A stretch of DNA of 64,000 nucleotides, taken from Candidatus Kirkpatrickella diaphorinae (GTDB taxonomy: Bacteria; Pseudomonadota; Alphaproteobacteria; Acetobacterales; Acetobacteraceae). The stretch is from positions 608,001 to 672,000 of the forward strand of contig NZ_CP107052.1 of the NCBI RefSeq assembly GCF_025736875.1, given 5' to 3'. The notes under the pieces were generated by a model, which saw only the letters and a list, made by a program, of their open reading frames with translations, was not told the origin of the DNA and searched no databases. A program made the translations under genes and the position numbers. Shown here piece after piece: positions 34,443 to 44,962 of this stretch (position 1 is the stretch's first letter; each line of letters opens with the position of its first letter).

Positions 34443-35909
34443 ATGATGCGCGCGGTAAAGCCGACCACGTCAATTAGTGTTGGACTTCTGGCAATATGCA
34501 GCTCAGGGACTGCGCTGGGGCAGACATATGATGGCGCGGGCTCGCCGAAATTCATCCCCCATACTTTGCAGGAAGCCCTCGCATCGGCATACCTCACAAA
34601 CCCCACTTTGCAGCAGGAGCGCGCCAAGCTTCGTGCAACGGACGAGCAGGTGCCCGAGGCCCTCGCGGGATGGCGTCCGACTATTCAGGCAAATCTCGCA
34701 GGCAGCTATTATAAGGGTTTCAACGCTTACGGGGCGCAGTCCGCGTCACCCGGTTCCCCCTTCGGCACACCGGCGTCGAACCGCTCCTACGCCACGCCAG
34801 GTTATTCCGCCGGTGTGACCATTCAACAGCCGATCTATCAAGGTGGCAAGACCACAGCGAAAACCCACCAGGCGGAGAATACCGTCCGTGCGGAACGCGC
34901 GCAGCTTATCGCGACCGAGCAACAGGTTTTCCTCGATACAGTCGATGCTTATATCGGCGTGGTGCAGGCGGAGCAGCTTCTTCAGATCAACATGAATAAT
35001 AAGCGCGTCCTCTCTCAACAGCTTGAGGCGACGCGTATCCGTTTCCGCGATGGTGAAATCACCAAAACAGATGTCGCGCAGGCGCAGGCCGCCGTGTCCT
35101 ACGCTGAAGCGAATCTGCGCAATGCGGAGGGCAGCTTGCAGGCGGCGCAGGCAACTTATCTGCAGGTCGTGGGCATCCCCGCCGCGCCAAACCTTAAAGC
35201 GCCGCAACCTCTGATCATTCCGTTAAAAAACGAAGCTGAAATCGTGCGCATGGCGGGGGAAAACAGCCCGAACGTCATCAACTCCCTTTTCATGCAGGCA
35301 GCGAAGAGGGACGCTTTTTCGGTCGCGATGTCGGCGCTGATGCCGCAGATTTCCGCAACGGCAGCCTATCAGCGTGTCAAAAATCAGGGTTATGGCAGCC
35401 TTGAAACTGATAATAAATACGCCTTGCTGACGTTATCCCTCCCGATTTATCAAGGTGGCGCGGAATATGCGGCTGTGCGCGAGGCGCGGCAGGAATATCT
35501 GGCGGCGCGCCGCGCAACCGATGTGGAACGTCGCCGTGCCGCGCAGCTCGCCTCGGCAAACTGGCAGCAAATGCGCGCTTATCGCGACTCTCTCACCAGT
35601 AACCGTGAGGCGATTTACGCCAACGTGGTTGCTTTGGACGGGATTGAGCAGCAGGCCGTTGTGGGCACAGCGACGACATTCGCCGTTTTGCAGCAGCAGC
35701 AGACACTTTTACAATCTCAGACGGCCCTTATCCAGAATCTCGCCGGGCTCGTGAAATCATCCTATACGGTTGCCGCCGCGATCGGACGCCTGACAGCCTC
35801 TGACCTGAAAATCAATGTGCCCCTTTATGACGAGAAGGCCTATTACAAGGCCGTGCGGCACAAATTATGGGGCATCAGCGACGTTGCCACCCAGCAGCCA
35901 GGTCGTTGA
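34443..35909 (+). CDS. tolC: TolC-family outer-membrane efflux/secretion channel
   Basis: TolC is the trimeric outer-membrane exit duct for multidrug efflux and type I secretion. The 488-residue protein has a signal peptide (about 1-26, GTALG-QT) and the twofold repeated helical pattern: LQEALASAYLTNPTLQQERA and GVTIQQPIYQGGKTTAKTHQ in the first half, LLTLSLPIYQGGAEYAAVREAR in the second, both with the P-x-YQGG turn that marks the family. The AGGA site favours the second of two adjacent ATGs (34446). No pump genes are adjacent, so it probably serves several systems. Confidence 0.9.
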   Translation: MMRAVKPTTSISVGLLAICSSGTALGQTYDGAGSPKFIPHTLQEALASAYLTNPTLQQERAKLRATDEQVPEALAGWRPTIQANLAGSYYKGFNAYGAQSASPGSPFGTPASNRSYATPGYSAGVTIQQPIYQGGKTTAKTHQAENTVRAERAQLIATEQQVFLDTVDAYIGVVQAEQLLQINMNNKRVLSQQLEATRIRFRDGEITKTDVAQAQAAVSYAEANLRNAEGSLQAAQATYLQVVGIPAAPNLKAPQPLIIPLKNEAEIVRMAGENSPNVINSLFMQAAKRDAFSVAMSALMPQISATAAYQRVKNQGYGSLETDNKYALLTLSLPIYQGGAEYAAVREARQEYLAARRATDVERRRAAQLASANWQQMRAYRDSLTSNREAIYANVVALDGIEQQAVVGTATTFAVLQQQQTLLQSQTALIQNLAGLVKSSYTVAAAIGRLTASDLKINVPLYDEKAYYKAVRHKLWGISDVATQQPGR

Positions 35910-36060
35910 TGGCGTCAGGCCCAGTGTTTCGGGCCAAATTCTAATCGGCCCGCACCCCTTATTAACGCTTTATCCATCTCGATACCTGTTTGCAGGGTGC
36001 CATAAACGGGTTTTTTTGCTATGGGCTCGCTGTTGACGTCGCCCACTCTATAGGTATGCC

Positions 36061-38751
36061 ATGCTGGACAAATCCTTTGATCCTTCCAAATTTGAAGCGC
36101 GCCTTTACAAGGAATGGGAGGATGCCGGGTTTTTCAAAGCGGACCCCGCAAAGGACGGGGCGGCCTTCACCATTATGTTTCCGCCGCCCAATGTGACGGG
36201 TTCTCTCCATTTCGGCCACGCACTTAATTTTGCACTTCAGGACATTATTATCCGTGCAAAGCGTATGGAAGGCCGCAATGTGCTTTGGCAGGCCGGCACG
36301 GACCATGCCGGCATCGCCACACAACTCGTCGTCGAGAAAGCACTTGCAGAGGAGGGGCACTCCCGCACGGCGCTCGGTCGCGAGGCATTTCTGCGCCGCG
36401 TCTGGGACTGGAAGGAAACTTACGGTGGCACAATTGTCTCCCAGCTTCGTCAGCTTGGTGCCTCGGCGGACTGGACGCGTGAGCGCTTCACGATGGATGA
36501 TGGCCTTTCCCGCGCCGTGCGGGAGGTTTTCGTCACGCTTTATGAGCAGAAACTGATTTATCGGGATCGGAGGCTCGTCAATTGGGACCCGGTCTTCGGC
36601 ACGGCGATATCTGATCTTGAAATCGAGAACCGGGATGTCAACGGTTCCATGTGGCATATTGCCTACCCGTTGAAAAATGGCGGGCGGATCACCGTGGCCA
36701 CGACACGTCCGGAAACGATGCTGGCTGATATGGCGGTTGCGGTGCATCCCGATGATACGCGTTACCGCGAGATGATCGGCCAGACCATTATCCTGCCGCT
36801 CGTCGGGCGCGAGATCACCATCGTTGCGGACACGTATTCCGACCCTGAAAAAGGGACGGGGGCGGTGAAAATCACCCCGGCGCATGACTTTAATGATTTT
36901 GCACTCGGTCGGCGTCATAACCTCGCCATGCCGAGTATTTTTGATGCGCAGGCTGCCGTCTCCCTTGACGAAATTGCGGGTGATCTGCGCGACGTACAGG
37001 ATGTCACGGACACTGCTTTCGTCAGGGAGCTGGCGGGCGTTGATCGCGTTGAAGCGCGCAAGCTGATCGTCGCAAAATTGGAGGAAATGGGTTTCCTCGT
37101 CAAAGTGGAACCGCACCGCCTGAGCATACCGCATGCCCAACGCGGTGGCGCCGTGGTGGAGCCTCGCTTGACGACGCAATGGTTCTGCGATGCTGAGACG
37201 CTGGCGCAGCCCGCGATACAGGCTGTTGAGGATAAATCCGTAAAATTTGAGCCCCAGCAATGGGAAAACACGTTTTTCGCCTGGATGCGGGATATCCAGC
37301 CCTGGTGCATCAGTCGCCAATTATGGTGGGGGCATCGCATCCCGGCATGGTATGGCCCCGATGGCACGGTCTTTGTGGCGCATGACGATGTGGGCGCATG
37401 CCGGAAGGCCCGCGCGCATTATGGGCGTGACGTGGCTTTGACTCAGGATGAAGATGTGCTGGATACCTGGTTCAGCTCCGCTTTGTGGCCCTTTTCGACA
37501 CTCGGCTGGCCGGAGAAGACGGCGGAGCTGGCGCGATATTACCCGACCAGCGTGCTTCTGACCGGCTTTGATATCATCTTTTTCTGGGTGGCTCGCATGA
37601 TGATGATGGGGCTGCATTTCACGGGTAAAGCGCCCTTTGAAACAGTTGTCATTCATGGGCTCGTGCGTGACGAGCACGGCCAGAAAATGTCAAAAAGCAA
37701 AGGTAACGGGCTGGACCCGCTGGAGCTGATCGCGGAATATGGCGCGGATGCGACGCGCATGGCGATCTGTGCGCTGGCGGGGCCGGGCCGCAATATCCGC
37801 TTCGGGCGCAAGCGCGTTGAGGATTATCGCAGCTTCATCACGAAACTATGGAATGCGGCGCGTTTCTGCGAAATGAATGGCGTCAAGGCGGACCCGGCTT
37901 TTGACCCCGCTGCGGTGCAGACCCCTTTGGCAAAGTGGCTTCTGGCAGAAGCCGATATGGCTTTAAGCGCGGCGCAGCAAGCGCTTGATCATTATCGTTT
38001 CGATGACTATGCGGGGCAGGCTTATCGCTTTGTCTGGAACATTTTCTGCGATTGGTTCCTTGAGTTTGCGAAGCCCTTCTTTACAGGTGAGGATGTTGTT
38101 GCGCGGGGAGAGATCCAAGGCGTTGCGTCTTACGTTCTGAGCAGAATTCTCACGATATTGCACCCGGTCATTCCCTTCGTCACCAGTGTGCTATGGGAAA
38201 ATCTCGGCCATCAAAATGCATTGCCCTCTGAAGCCGGGCCAAAATTCTCGGAGAATGCGCAGAGTGACCCGGCGATTGACGAAGTCCGGTGGATTATCGC
38301 GCTGATCTCGGAAATCCGGGCTTTGCGGGCGGAGATGAATGTGCCGGCAGGTCAGAAGATCGCGGTGTTTCTGCAGGAAGCGGGTGCAGGAATCCCGGCA
38401 CGCATTGAAGCGTGGCGCCCCGTTATTGAGAGAATGGCGCGGCTTGAGACAATCGACATGCTCGATGGTGCACCGCCTGGTTCGGCCGCGCTCAGCGTCC
38501 TGCAGGGCGCGACATTGGTCATGCCCCTTGAGGGCCTGATTGACGTGACCGCTGAGAAAAACCGCGTGGGGAAGGAAATTGAAAAAGCGCGCAGTGAGCT
38601 GGAGAAGGTCGAGAAGAAGCTCGCCAATGCGGCCTTCATCGAGCGCGCGAAACCTGAAGTCGTTGAGGAAAATCGCGCCCGCGCGGCGAGCTTCGCGGAT
38701 GATATCGCCCGTCTGGAAAAAGCCGTGGCCCGCCTGAACGCGATCAACTGA
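36061..38751 (+). CDS. valS: Valyl-tRNA synthetase
   Basis: ValS charges tRNA-Val and edits misactivated threonine. The 896-residue class I enzyme shows the HIGH-like motif PPNVTGSLHFGHAL (about 41-54), the editing domain with TTRPETMLADMAVAVHPDD, the KMSKS loop QKMSKSKGNG (541-550), an anticodon-binding domain, and the ValS-specific C-terminal coiled coil (EKNRVGKEIEKARSELEKVE). Length matches the bacterial family. It stands alone, converging on ilvD. Confidence 0.97.
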   Translation: MLDKSFDPSKFEARLYKEWEDAGFFKADPAKDGAAFTIMFPPPNVTGSLHFGHALNFALQDIIIRAKRMEGRNVLWQAGTDHAGIATQLVVEKALAEEGHSRTALGREAFLRRVWDWKETYGGTIVSQLRQLGASADWTRERFTMDDGLSRAVREVFVTLYEQKLIYRDRRLVNWDPVFGTAISDLEIENRDVNGSMWHIAYPLKNGGRITVATTRPETMLADMAVAVHPDDTRYREMIGQTIILPLVGREITIVADTYSDPEKGTGAVKITPAHDFNDFALGRRHNLAMPSIFDAQAAVSLDEIAGDLRDVQDVTDTAFVRELAGVDRVEARKLIVAKLEEMGFLVKVEPHRLSIPHAQRGGAVVEPRLTTQWFCDAETLAQPAIQAVEDKSVKFEPQQWENTFFAWMRDIQPWCISRQLWWGHRIPAWYGPDGTVFVAHDDVGACRKARAHYGRDVALTQDEDVLDTWFSSALWPFSTLGWPEKTAELARYYPTSVLLTGFDIIFFWVARMMMMGLHFTGKAPFETVVIHGLVRDEHGQKMSKSKGNGLDPLELIAEYGADATRMAICALAGPGRNIRFGRKRVEDYRSFITKLWNAARFCEMNGVKADPAFDPAAVQTPLAKWLLAEADMALSAAQQALDHYRFDDYAGQAYRFVWNIFCDWFLEFAKPFFTGEDVVARGEIQGVASYVLSRILTILHPVIPFVTSVLWENLGHQNALPSEAGPKFSENAQSDPAIDEVRWIIALISEIRALRAEMNVPAGQKIAVFLQEAGAGIPARIEAWRPVIERMARLETIDMLDGAPPGSAALSVLQGATLVMPLEGLIDVTAEKNRVGKEIEKARSELEKVEKKLANAAFIERAKPEVVEENRARAASFADDIARLEKAVARLNAIN

Positions 38752-38791
38752 CGCGCGGGCAAGTCTCCCTCCACATGCGTGTGCCCTGCTT

Positions 38792-40651
38792 TTAATCGCG
38801 TTTGGGTGAAGGGGTGAGGGTGGTGACATCCCGCACCGCACCATGCGCGGCACTTGTCGTCATAGCGGCATAGGCTTTCAACGCGCCCGAAACATGGCGG
38901 GAACGCGCGGCCGTCCAGGCTGCGGGACCGCGTGCTTCCATACGCGCCCGGCGCGCGGCGATAACTTCGTCACGCAACAGGGCCTTCATCCGGCGCTGCG
39001 GAATGTCGATTTCGATCTGGTCGCCTTCCTCCAGCAAAGCAATCAGCCCCCCTTCAGCCGCTTCGGGCGAGATATGGCCGATCGACAGGCCCGAACTCCC
39101 CCCCGAGAACCGTCCATCCGTGATCAGGGCGCAGGTTTCTGCGAGGTTTTTGGATTTAAGATAACTGGTCGGATACAGCATTTCCTGCATACCCGGCCCG
39201 CCGCGCGGCCCTTCATAACGGATGACCACCACATCCCCATGCGTGATCCGCCCCCCAAGAATAGCGGAGACAGCATCTTCCTGACTGTCAAACAGGCGCG
39301 CCGGGCCGGAGAACGTGAGAAGCTTTTCCGCAACACCAGCCGTTTTGACGATGGCCCCATCTTCCGCCAGATTTCCATAAAGCACAGCAAGCCCTCCATC
39401 CTGGGAAAAAGCATGGGCGCGATCACGTATGACGCCGTGACTCCGGTCAAGGTCAAGGTCGTGATAAGTGCTCGCCTGCGAGAAGGCCTGCGCACTGCGC
39501 ACCCCGCCCGGCGCGGCAAGGAAACGCATTCTGGCGGCTTCATGACCATTGACAATGTCCCATGCCGCGAGGCTTTCCGCCATGGTCGGCGCGTGGACGG
39601 TCAGGGCCTCCCGGTGGATCAGCCCTGCGCGATCAAGCTCCCCTAAAATGGCGGGCACGCCGCCTGCGCGGTGGACATCTTCCATATGCACATCCGCTTT
39701 GGCGGGGGCGACTTTGCAGATATTGGGCACAAGGCGGGAGAGGCGATCAATATCCTGCATCTGAAAATCAACTTCCCCCTCCCGCGCGGCGGCGAGGAGG
39801 TGCAGCACCGTATTGGTTGATCCCCCCATGGCGATGTCGAGGCTCATCGCATTTTCGAAAGCCTGCTTATTCGCGATGGACCGGGGCAGGGCGCGACCAT
39901 CATCCTGCTCATAATAACGTTTGGCCAGATCGACGATCACATGTCCGGCCTGCACAAAAAGCTCTCGCCGCGCCGCATGGGTCGCGAGGAGACTGCCATT
40001 ACCGGGAAGGGAGAGACCCAACGCCTCGGTCAGGCAATTCATCGAATTTGCGGTGAACATGCCGGAGCAGGAGCCGCAGGTCGGGCAGGCTGCCTCTTCA
40101 ATCGCGGCGGAATCCGCGTCGGACACATTGGGGTTGGCCGCGGCGACCATGGAGTCGACGAGGTCCAGCGCATGATTAATGCCGGGCCGGTTCAGCTTTC
40201 CGGCTTCCATCGGGCCGCCGGAAACGAAGATCACGGGTATATTGAGTCGCAGGGCGGCCATGAGCATGCCCGGCGTGATTTTGTCGCAGTTGCTGATGCA
40301 GACAAGCGCATCGGCACAATGCGCATTGACCATATATTCAATAGAATCGGCAATCAGCTCACGGGATGGCAGGCTGTAAAGCATCCCGCCATGGCCCATC
40401 GCGATCCCGTCATCAATCGCGATCGTGTTGAACTCCCGCGCGATGCCCCCGGCTTCCGCCACAGATTGCGCCACGATCTGCCCGAGATCACGCAGATGAA
40501 CATGGCCGGGCACAAATTGCGTAAAGGAATTGGCGATGGCGATCAGCGGCTTGTCAAAATCCGCATTCGTCATCCCCGTCGCGCGCCACAGGGCACGTGC
40601 GCCGGCCATGTTGCGGCCATGAGTGGTGGTGCGGGAGCGATAGACGGGCAT
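38792..40651 (-). CDS. ilvD: Dihydroxy-acid dehydratase
   Basis: IlvD makes the 2-keto acids for valine, isoleucine and pantothenate synthesis using an iron-sulfur cluster. The 619-residue protein starts [20 protein letters not shown] with a GAGGA site 6 bases before the ATG. Cluster-ligand cysteines lie in CISNCDK (C122) and [11 protein letters not shown], and the EHGHDL-type active-site region is seen as [13 protein letters not shown]. The frame is open 105 bases further upstream, but that part is not conserved. The form matches the E. coli type. Confidence 0.96.
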   Translation of the reverse strand: MPVYRSRTTTHGRNMAGARALWRATGMTNADFDKPLIAIANSFTQFVPGHVHLRDLGQIVAQSVAEAGGIAREFNTIAIDDGIAMGHGGMLYSLPSRELIADSIEYMVNAHCADALVCISNCDKITPGMLMAALRLNIPVIFVSGGPMEAGKLNRPGINHALDLVDSMVAAANPNVSDADSAAIEEAACPTCGSCSGMFTANSMNCLTEALGLSLPGNGSLLATHAARRELFVQAGHVIVDLAKRYYEQDDGRALPRSIANKQAFENAMSLDIAMGGSTNTVLHLLAAAREGEVDFQMQDIDRLSRLVPNICKVAPAKADVHMEDVHRAGGVPAILGELDRAGLIHREALTVHAPTMAESLAAWDIVNGHEAARMRFLAAPGGVRSAQAFSQASTYHDLDLDRSHGVIRDRAHAFSQDGGLAVLYGNLAEDGAIVKTAGVAEKLLTFSGPARLFDSQEDAVSAILGGRITHGDVVVIRYEGPRGGPGMQEMLYPTSYLKSKNLAETCALITDGRFSGGSSGLSIGHISPEAAEGGLIALLEEGDQIEIDIPQRRMKALLRDEVIAARRARMEARGPAAWTAARSRHVSGALKAYAAMTTSAAHGAVRDVTTLTPSPKRD

Positions 40652-40840
40652 GAGCAATCCTCGGCGATGTCTCCTCGCTGAATTGATCAAACCAGCCAGG
40701 CAGGGCATGTCATGATGACGTTTGACGCTGATAATACCGTCACCGCCATGAAGCAAGTCACATCCGATTTAACGCTTGTAAGGTGCAGGGCGGATGGCGC
40801 TATCCTTACTTGGGATTAAGAGAAGTAAAGGGAGGGGTGG

Positions 40841-41386
40841 ATGCGCCGATCTGAAATTGCGTTATTCGGGAATGGTTGTTTCTGGTGCACCGAGGCGATC
40901 TTTCGGAAGCTGAAGGGCGTTGAAAGCGTGCTGCCAGGTTATGCAGGCGGACATATGACGCACCCTGACTACAAATCCGTCTGCACGGGTGAAACGGGTC
41001 ATGCGGAAGTGCTGCAGGTCGTTTTTGATCCGGACGTCATCTCTTACCGTCAACTCCTCCAGATTTTCTTTCTAACGCATGACCCGACCCAGCTTAACCG
41101 CCAGGGAAATGATGTTGGCACGCAATATCGCTCCGTCATCTTCGCCCTCACGCCGGAGCAGCGCGTCACGGCGGAGGCCGCTTTGCAGGAGGCGAAATCT
41201 CCCGCATTATGGGGCCCGAATGTGGTGACAGAGATCAGCGGCCCCGCCCATTTCTGGGAGGCGGAAGCCTCTCACCATGATTTCTTCGCGCGGAACCCGT
41301 CAAACGCCTATTGCAATGCGGTCGTCGCGCCCAAACTGCAAAAAGCGCGACGGCAATTTCTGTCCCTCATGCGTGACGATGTCTGA
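40841..41386 (+). CDS. msrA: Peptide methionine (S)-S-oxide reductase
   Basis: MsrA repairs S-form methionine sulfoxide in proteins. The 181-residue protein has the active-site FGNGCFWCTEAIF, with catalytic Cys in GCFWC, the VLPGYAGGHMTHPDYKSVCTGETGHAEVL segment, and NDVGTQYRSVIF. A GGGAGGG site lies before the ATG. It converges on the ABC transporter genes with 14 bp between stops. Confidence 0.96.
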   Translation: MRRSEIALFGNGCFWCTEAIFRKLKGVESVLPGYAGGHMTHPDYKSVCTGETGHAEVLQVVFDPDVISYRQLLQIFFLTHDPTQLNRQGNDVGTQYRSVIFALTPEQRVTAEAALQEAKSPALWGPNVVTEISGPAHFWEAEASHHDFFARNPSNAYCNAVVAPKLQKARRQFLSLMRDDV

Positions 41387-41400
41387 GACCGCGACGCGCT

Positions 41401-42717
41401 TTAATCCGGGTCAATGAGACGGAAACGATCTGTCTCTTCATCGAAATCATAGAGGTCCCCGTACCGGCCCCAATTAATGGCCGTTTGTAATGTCTGCGCG
41501 GCGTAGGAGGAGGACATCGTCTCCCGCATGGCTTCCAGGAAGGTGCTTTTTTCAATCACGTGAGAGGGCGCCTCATCCAGAGCCGCGCGAATCTGCCGGA
41601 TGAGCGGGACGGTATGGAGGAGGCTGGTCCCGATCATATCCTTGCGTCCGTCATGATCGCTTAAAACGAAGCGGCTTCCGAGGTCAGTCAGGATGATGTC
41701 GCCATCTTCCAGCTCCGCCAGGCCTAGAAGATGGAGCGAGTCGCCGATCGCGAAGAGATCATCCAGCGACATTTGCAGGCTTGTCGCAAGCGGCGGTAGA
41801 TCCGCGCGCCCATTGAATGGCTCCGCCGCGACGGCCTCCAGCAACCCGACGAGAAGCGTGACCGGTATGGCGGGCAGAACGACCGAAGGCGGTGCCTCCA
41901 TTTTCTGGAGCCCGGATTCCTCCACGGGCAATTCAGCCTCGGAGACGATCGGCGTGCGGCGCGTCAGGATCGTGTAAATATGGTCGACAAAACCCTGATA
42001 CGCCATGTCATTGCGGTTACGCGGATGCATGAAGGGCACTTCAAGCTCATGCTCAATCTGCCCCGGATTGGATGAGAAGAGCAGAATGCGATCACAGAGG
42101 AGGACGGCCTCCTCAATATTATGCGTGACGATCAGGATGGAGCGGGTGGGCAGGCGCTTTTCCGTCCAAAGGGAAATCAGATCGGTGCGGAGATTTTCCG
42201 CGCTGAGGACGTCGAGATCCGCAAAAGGCTCATCGAGCAGCAGAACTTCCGGCCCCATCACGAGGGAGCGCGCAAGACTGGCGCGCAGCAGCATGGATTT
42301 CGATAATTCATGCGGCATCGCGTTTTCATAGCCGCCCAACCCGATCAGGTCGATCATGCGTTGTGCCCGCGTCTCACATTCCGGCGGCGGGAAACGCTGG
42401 GCCTGCAAACCGAGCATCACATTTTCCGCGACGGATAACCACGGGAAGAGGGCGAATGACTGCAAAACGATGCCGATATGCGGCGTCGGGCCGTTAAGCG
42501 CCTGATCTTTCCAGTAAATATCTCCGGTGGTGGGAGGGATCAGCCCCGCCGCGATCCGCAGAAGGGAAGATTTCCCCGACCCGGCACGGCCAACAATACC
42601 CACAATTTCATCAGGATAGAGGTCAAAGCTGATATCTTCCAGGAGGGAGATATCTTTATGACCCTCATTATGAAAGGTTTTGCTGCAATCGCGAATGGAG
42701 AGAAGCGGTTCCATCAT
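41401..42717 (-). CDS. NitT/TauT-type ABC transporter ATPase with AAA-associated C-terminal domain
   Basis: A 438-residue ATPase. The nitrate/sulfonate-type ABC domain (about 1-250) has Walker A GRAGSGKS (43-50), Q-loop Q86 and Walker B LLLDEP (159-164), but the signature is LSKSM (138-142) instead of LSGGx. The C-terminal domain (about 290-438) is the AAA-associated domain of uncharacterised anion transporters and contains a winged-helix-like part and EEAVLL-type linkers. It follows the permease gene by 64 bp. The substrate is not known and no binding-protein gene is near. Confidence 0.82.
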   Translation of the reverse strand: MMEPLLSIRDCSKTFHNEGHKDISLLEDISFDLYPDEIVGIVGRAGSGKSSLLRIAAGLIPPTTGDIYWKDQALNGPTPHIGIVLQSFALFPWLSVAENVMLGLQAQRFPPPECETRAQRMIDLIGLGGYENAMPHELSKSMLLRASLARSLVMGPEVLLLDEPFADLDVLSAENLRTDLISLWTEKRLPTRSILIVTHNIEEAVLLCDRILLFSSNPGQIEHELEVPFMHPRNRNDMAYQGFVDHIYTILTRRTPIVSEAELPVEESGLQKMEAPPSVVLPAIPVTLLVGLLEAVAAEPFNGRADLPPLATSLQMSLDDLFAIGDSLHLLGLAELEDGDIILTDLGSRFVLSDHDGRKDMIGTSLLHTVPLIRQIRAALDEAPSHVIEKSTFLEAMRETMSSSYAAQTLQTAINWGRYGDLYDFDEETDRFRLIDPD

Positions 42718-42781
42718 GATGTTTTCTCTCTTTCATCCTCAATTTGGCAAAAGGACGCTGATATGATGGAGCGCGCGCGCA

Positions 42782-44437
42782 TCAGGCCGCCTCCGAAGGA
42801 TCTTGTTCGATCAGGCGGACACAGAGCCACGCAGTGGCGGTCACGAGCATGACGAGCATCAAAGTTACGGCCACATCACCGCGCGTCACGGCCTGGATCA
42901 GATCGACGCCCAAAGCGGGAGCATGGGTAGGGGCGTGGAGGGCCACGATCAATTCCGCCAGAAGGGCGTTATGCCACCCCATCACCACGCTGTGCGCCAG
43001 GTTCTGACGCAGTGAGGGCGTGACGCAGGGCAGAAACACTTTCCGCCACCATAAGATACCGCGCATATTAAGGTTGCGCGCAACCTCCAGCAGGTCGGTC
43101 GGGAATTGTTGAAAGGCCTCAAAACAATGCACCGCAACCCCCGCCTGGGTTGAAAGAAAAACGAACAGGAGCGTCAGTGTCAGAGGCGGGAAATCATTAG
43201 TGGGGAGAAGATCCGTCAGAAAAGGAAAAACAAGAAATGTCGGGAAGAGCGTCCAGAATTTCAGAAGCCGCGGGATCGGCCGATGCGCCGCGACCCGCCT
43301 GCGCATCAAAACACTCAGAGGCAGCCAGATCGCCAACGCAATGGCCGATGCCAGCAGGACGATGAACGCCGTTTCAGCGAGGGAAGCGAAAATCTCGAGC
43401 GGAATATGAAAGGGGGGAAGCGCAAACCTGTCAAACCCGATCATCAGCCCGAAGATCACAATCAATATCGCGGGGAGCAGCTTCGCACGTGTGGGCGGCG
43501 TGGGGTCATGCGTCAGGTCAAGGTGTTGTGCCACTTTCGTGCGCCGCAGACGCCGATTGGCAAAGGAAAGCGCCTGACGGTGCAGGAATTTCAAAAGGAG
43601 GCTGGAAGCTAATCTGCGATGGAAAAAACTGTAAAAACGACTCTCCTCTACAAGTGAAGCGGTTTGAAGCCGGAAGCGCTGAGACCAGTGTCGCGCCGGG
43701 TTGATCACCATCCATTCGAAACCGAGCACAATGATGGCGGTGGCGATCAAAGCGCCGACCCAGACTGATGCGTGGCCCTCCGCAAAACCGTTCCGCAGCA
43801 AGCTGCCCAGCCCCAGTGAAATGACGTGACTTTCCCGGTGTGAAAGAATGAACTCCCCGCCGATCAGGGTCAGCCACGCCAGCGGCATGGCCGCACCGAG
43901 CGCGGCGATAATGCCGGGTGTGAGGATGGGGGCCTTGCATCGCCAGAACATCTGCCAACGCGTCAATCCCAATGCCCGGCAGAGTTCAATCAGGGCAGGG
44001 GGCGCTTCCGCCGCCGCGACGCGCGATGCATAGCCGATCTGGACGGCGAAACTCGTGGCGGTGGTGAGGATAATCGCGAGATCATAATTGATGAAGGCGA
44101 AAATCACGATCAGCCCAATAAAGGGCGCACAACGTAAAAGGTCGAGCAGTGCCGACAGCGTCACGCCCATAATATGGCGTCGGCGTGACAGTGATGTCAG
44201 GATGAAGGAAACGGGCAGGCTGATCAGAAGCGCCATGACCATGCGCAGAAGCGTGACGAGGAAGGCGGAGAAGACCTCAAGCCCCTCCGCATCCATCGGG
44301 GCGGCATTTTTCGGCGGGAGAGCGGCAGTTTGCCGCGGCAACCATGCAAGCAGAGAAAATGAGATGATGAAAAGCGCCGCCGCCCATAAAAATCCGAGAA
44401 GCGGATCCGCCTTGAGTCTCGATCGGTGCGTTTTCAT
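42782..44437 (-). CDS. Duplicated ABC transporter permease, NitT/TauT type
   Basis: A 551-residue inner-membrane permease made of two fused BPD_transp_1 domains. Each half has about six TM helices and the EAA-type loop: EAPPALIELCRALGLTRWQM in the first, QFPTDLLEVARNLNMRGILW in the second. A single-chain double permease with an AAA-associated ATPase is the arrangement of a conserved but uncharacterised anion-type transporter family. It starts 40 bp after dut on the same strand and may be cotranscribed with coaBC-dut. Confidence 0.82.
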   Translation of the reverse strand: MKTHRSRLKADPLLGFLWAAALFIISFSLLAWLPRQTAALPPKNAAPMDAEGLEVFSAFLVTLLRMVMALLISLPVSFILTSLSRRRHIMGVTLSALLDLLRCAPFIGLIVIFAFINYDLAIILTTATSFAVQIGYASRVAAAEAPPALIELCRALGLTRWQMFWRCKAPILTPGIIAALGAAMPLAWLTLIGGEFILSHRESHVISLGLGSLLRNGFAEGHASVWVGALIATAIIVLGFEWMVINPARHWSQRFRLQTASLVEESRFYSFFHRRLASSLLLKFLHRQALSFANRRLRRTKVAQHLDLTHDPTPPTRAKLLPAILIVIFGLMIGFDRFALPPFHIPLEIFASLAETAFIVLLASAIALAIWLPLSVLMRRRVAAHRPIPRLLKFWTLFPTFLVFPFLTDLLPTNDFPPLTLTLLFVFLSTQAGVAVHCFEAFQQFPTDLLEVARNLNMRGILWWRKVFLPCVTPSLRQNLAHSVVMGWHNALLAELIVALHAPTHAPALGVDLIQAVTRGDVAVTLMLVMLVTATAWLCVRLIEQDPSEAA

Positions 44438-44477
44438 CAGCGTTCACCGCTCTCCCGGTTGACATCACGTCATGGTT

Positions 44478-44954
44478 TCAATGCGCGGCGCCTGTGCTCC
44501 CGAAGCCCCCTTCGCCGCGCAAAGTCTCGTCGAGAGACGTCACTTCCTGCCATTCCAGACGCGTCACGGGTGCGACGATGCCCTGCGCGATCCGCATCCC
44601 GCGTGAGATGACAAAACTCTCCGCGCCGAGATTGATCATGACGATTTTGACCTCACCCCGATAATCCTCATCAATCGTGCCGGGCGTGTTGGGCAAAGTG
44701 ATGCCGTTTTTGAGCGCAAGGCCGGAACGCGGGCGAATCTGCAATTCGTATCCGTGCGGCAATGCCAGTTTGAGGCCCGTCGGGATCAGGGCGCGCGCCC
44801 CGGGCGCGAGGACAAAATCCGCCTCAATCGCCGCGATAAAATCAAATCCGGCCGCGCCGTCACTGGCGTAACGTGGCAGGGCGAGCCCCGCCGCATGTGG
44901 CAGCCGCACGACGCGCACCTTGAGGCCGCTTATCATGTCTTGAGTTACAGGCAT
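44478..44954 (-). CDS. dut: Deoxyuridine 5'-triphosphate nucleotidohydrolase
   Basis: Dut hydrolyses dUTP to dUMP, keeping uracil out of DNA. The 158-residue trimeric type has the five motifs: [45 protein letters not shown] and the C-terminal GEGGFGSTG arm. The ATG at 44954 has a GAGG site 6 bases before it; the ATG at 44966, which overlaps the coaBC stop, would add four residues. It is coupled to coaBC. Confidence 0.95.
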   Translation of the reverse strand: MPVTQDMISGLKVRVVRLPHAAGLALPRYASDGAAGFDFIAAIEADFVLAPGARALIPTGLKLALPHGYELQIRPRSGLALKNGITLPNTPGTIDEDYRGEVKIVMINLGAESFVISRGMRIAQGIVAPVTRLEWQEVTSLDETLRGEGGFGSTGAAH

Positions 44955-44962
44955 GGAAGACC

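Noticed and set aside
36019-37320. Long open frame (433 codons) on the minus strand opposite valS
   Set aside because: It is antisense to clearly conserved ValS domains, has no recognisable domain, and is explained by the GC-rich codon pattern of valS.
38843-40681. Long plus-strand open frames opposite ilvD
   Set aside because: They mirror conserved IlvD coding sequence, have low-complexity composition and lack ribosome sites.
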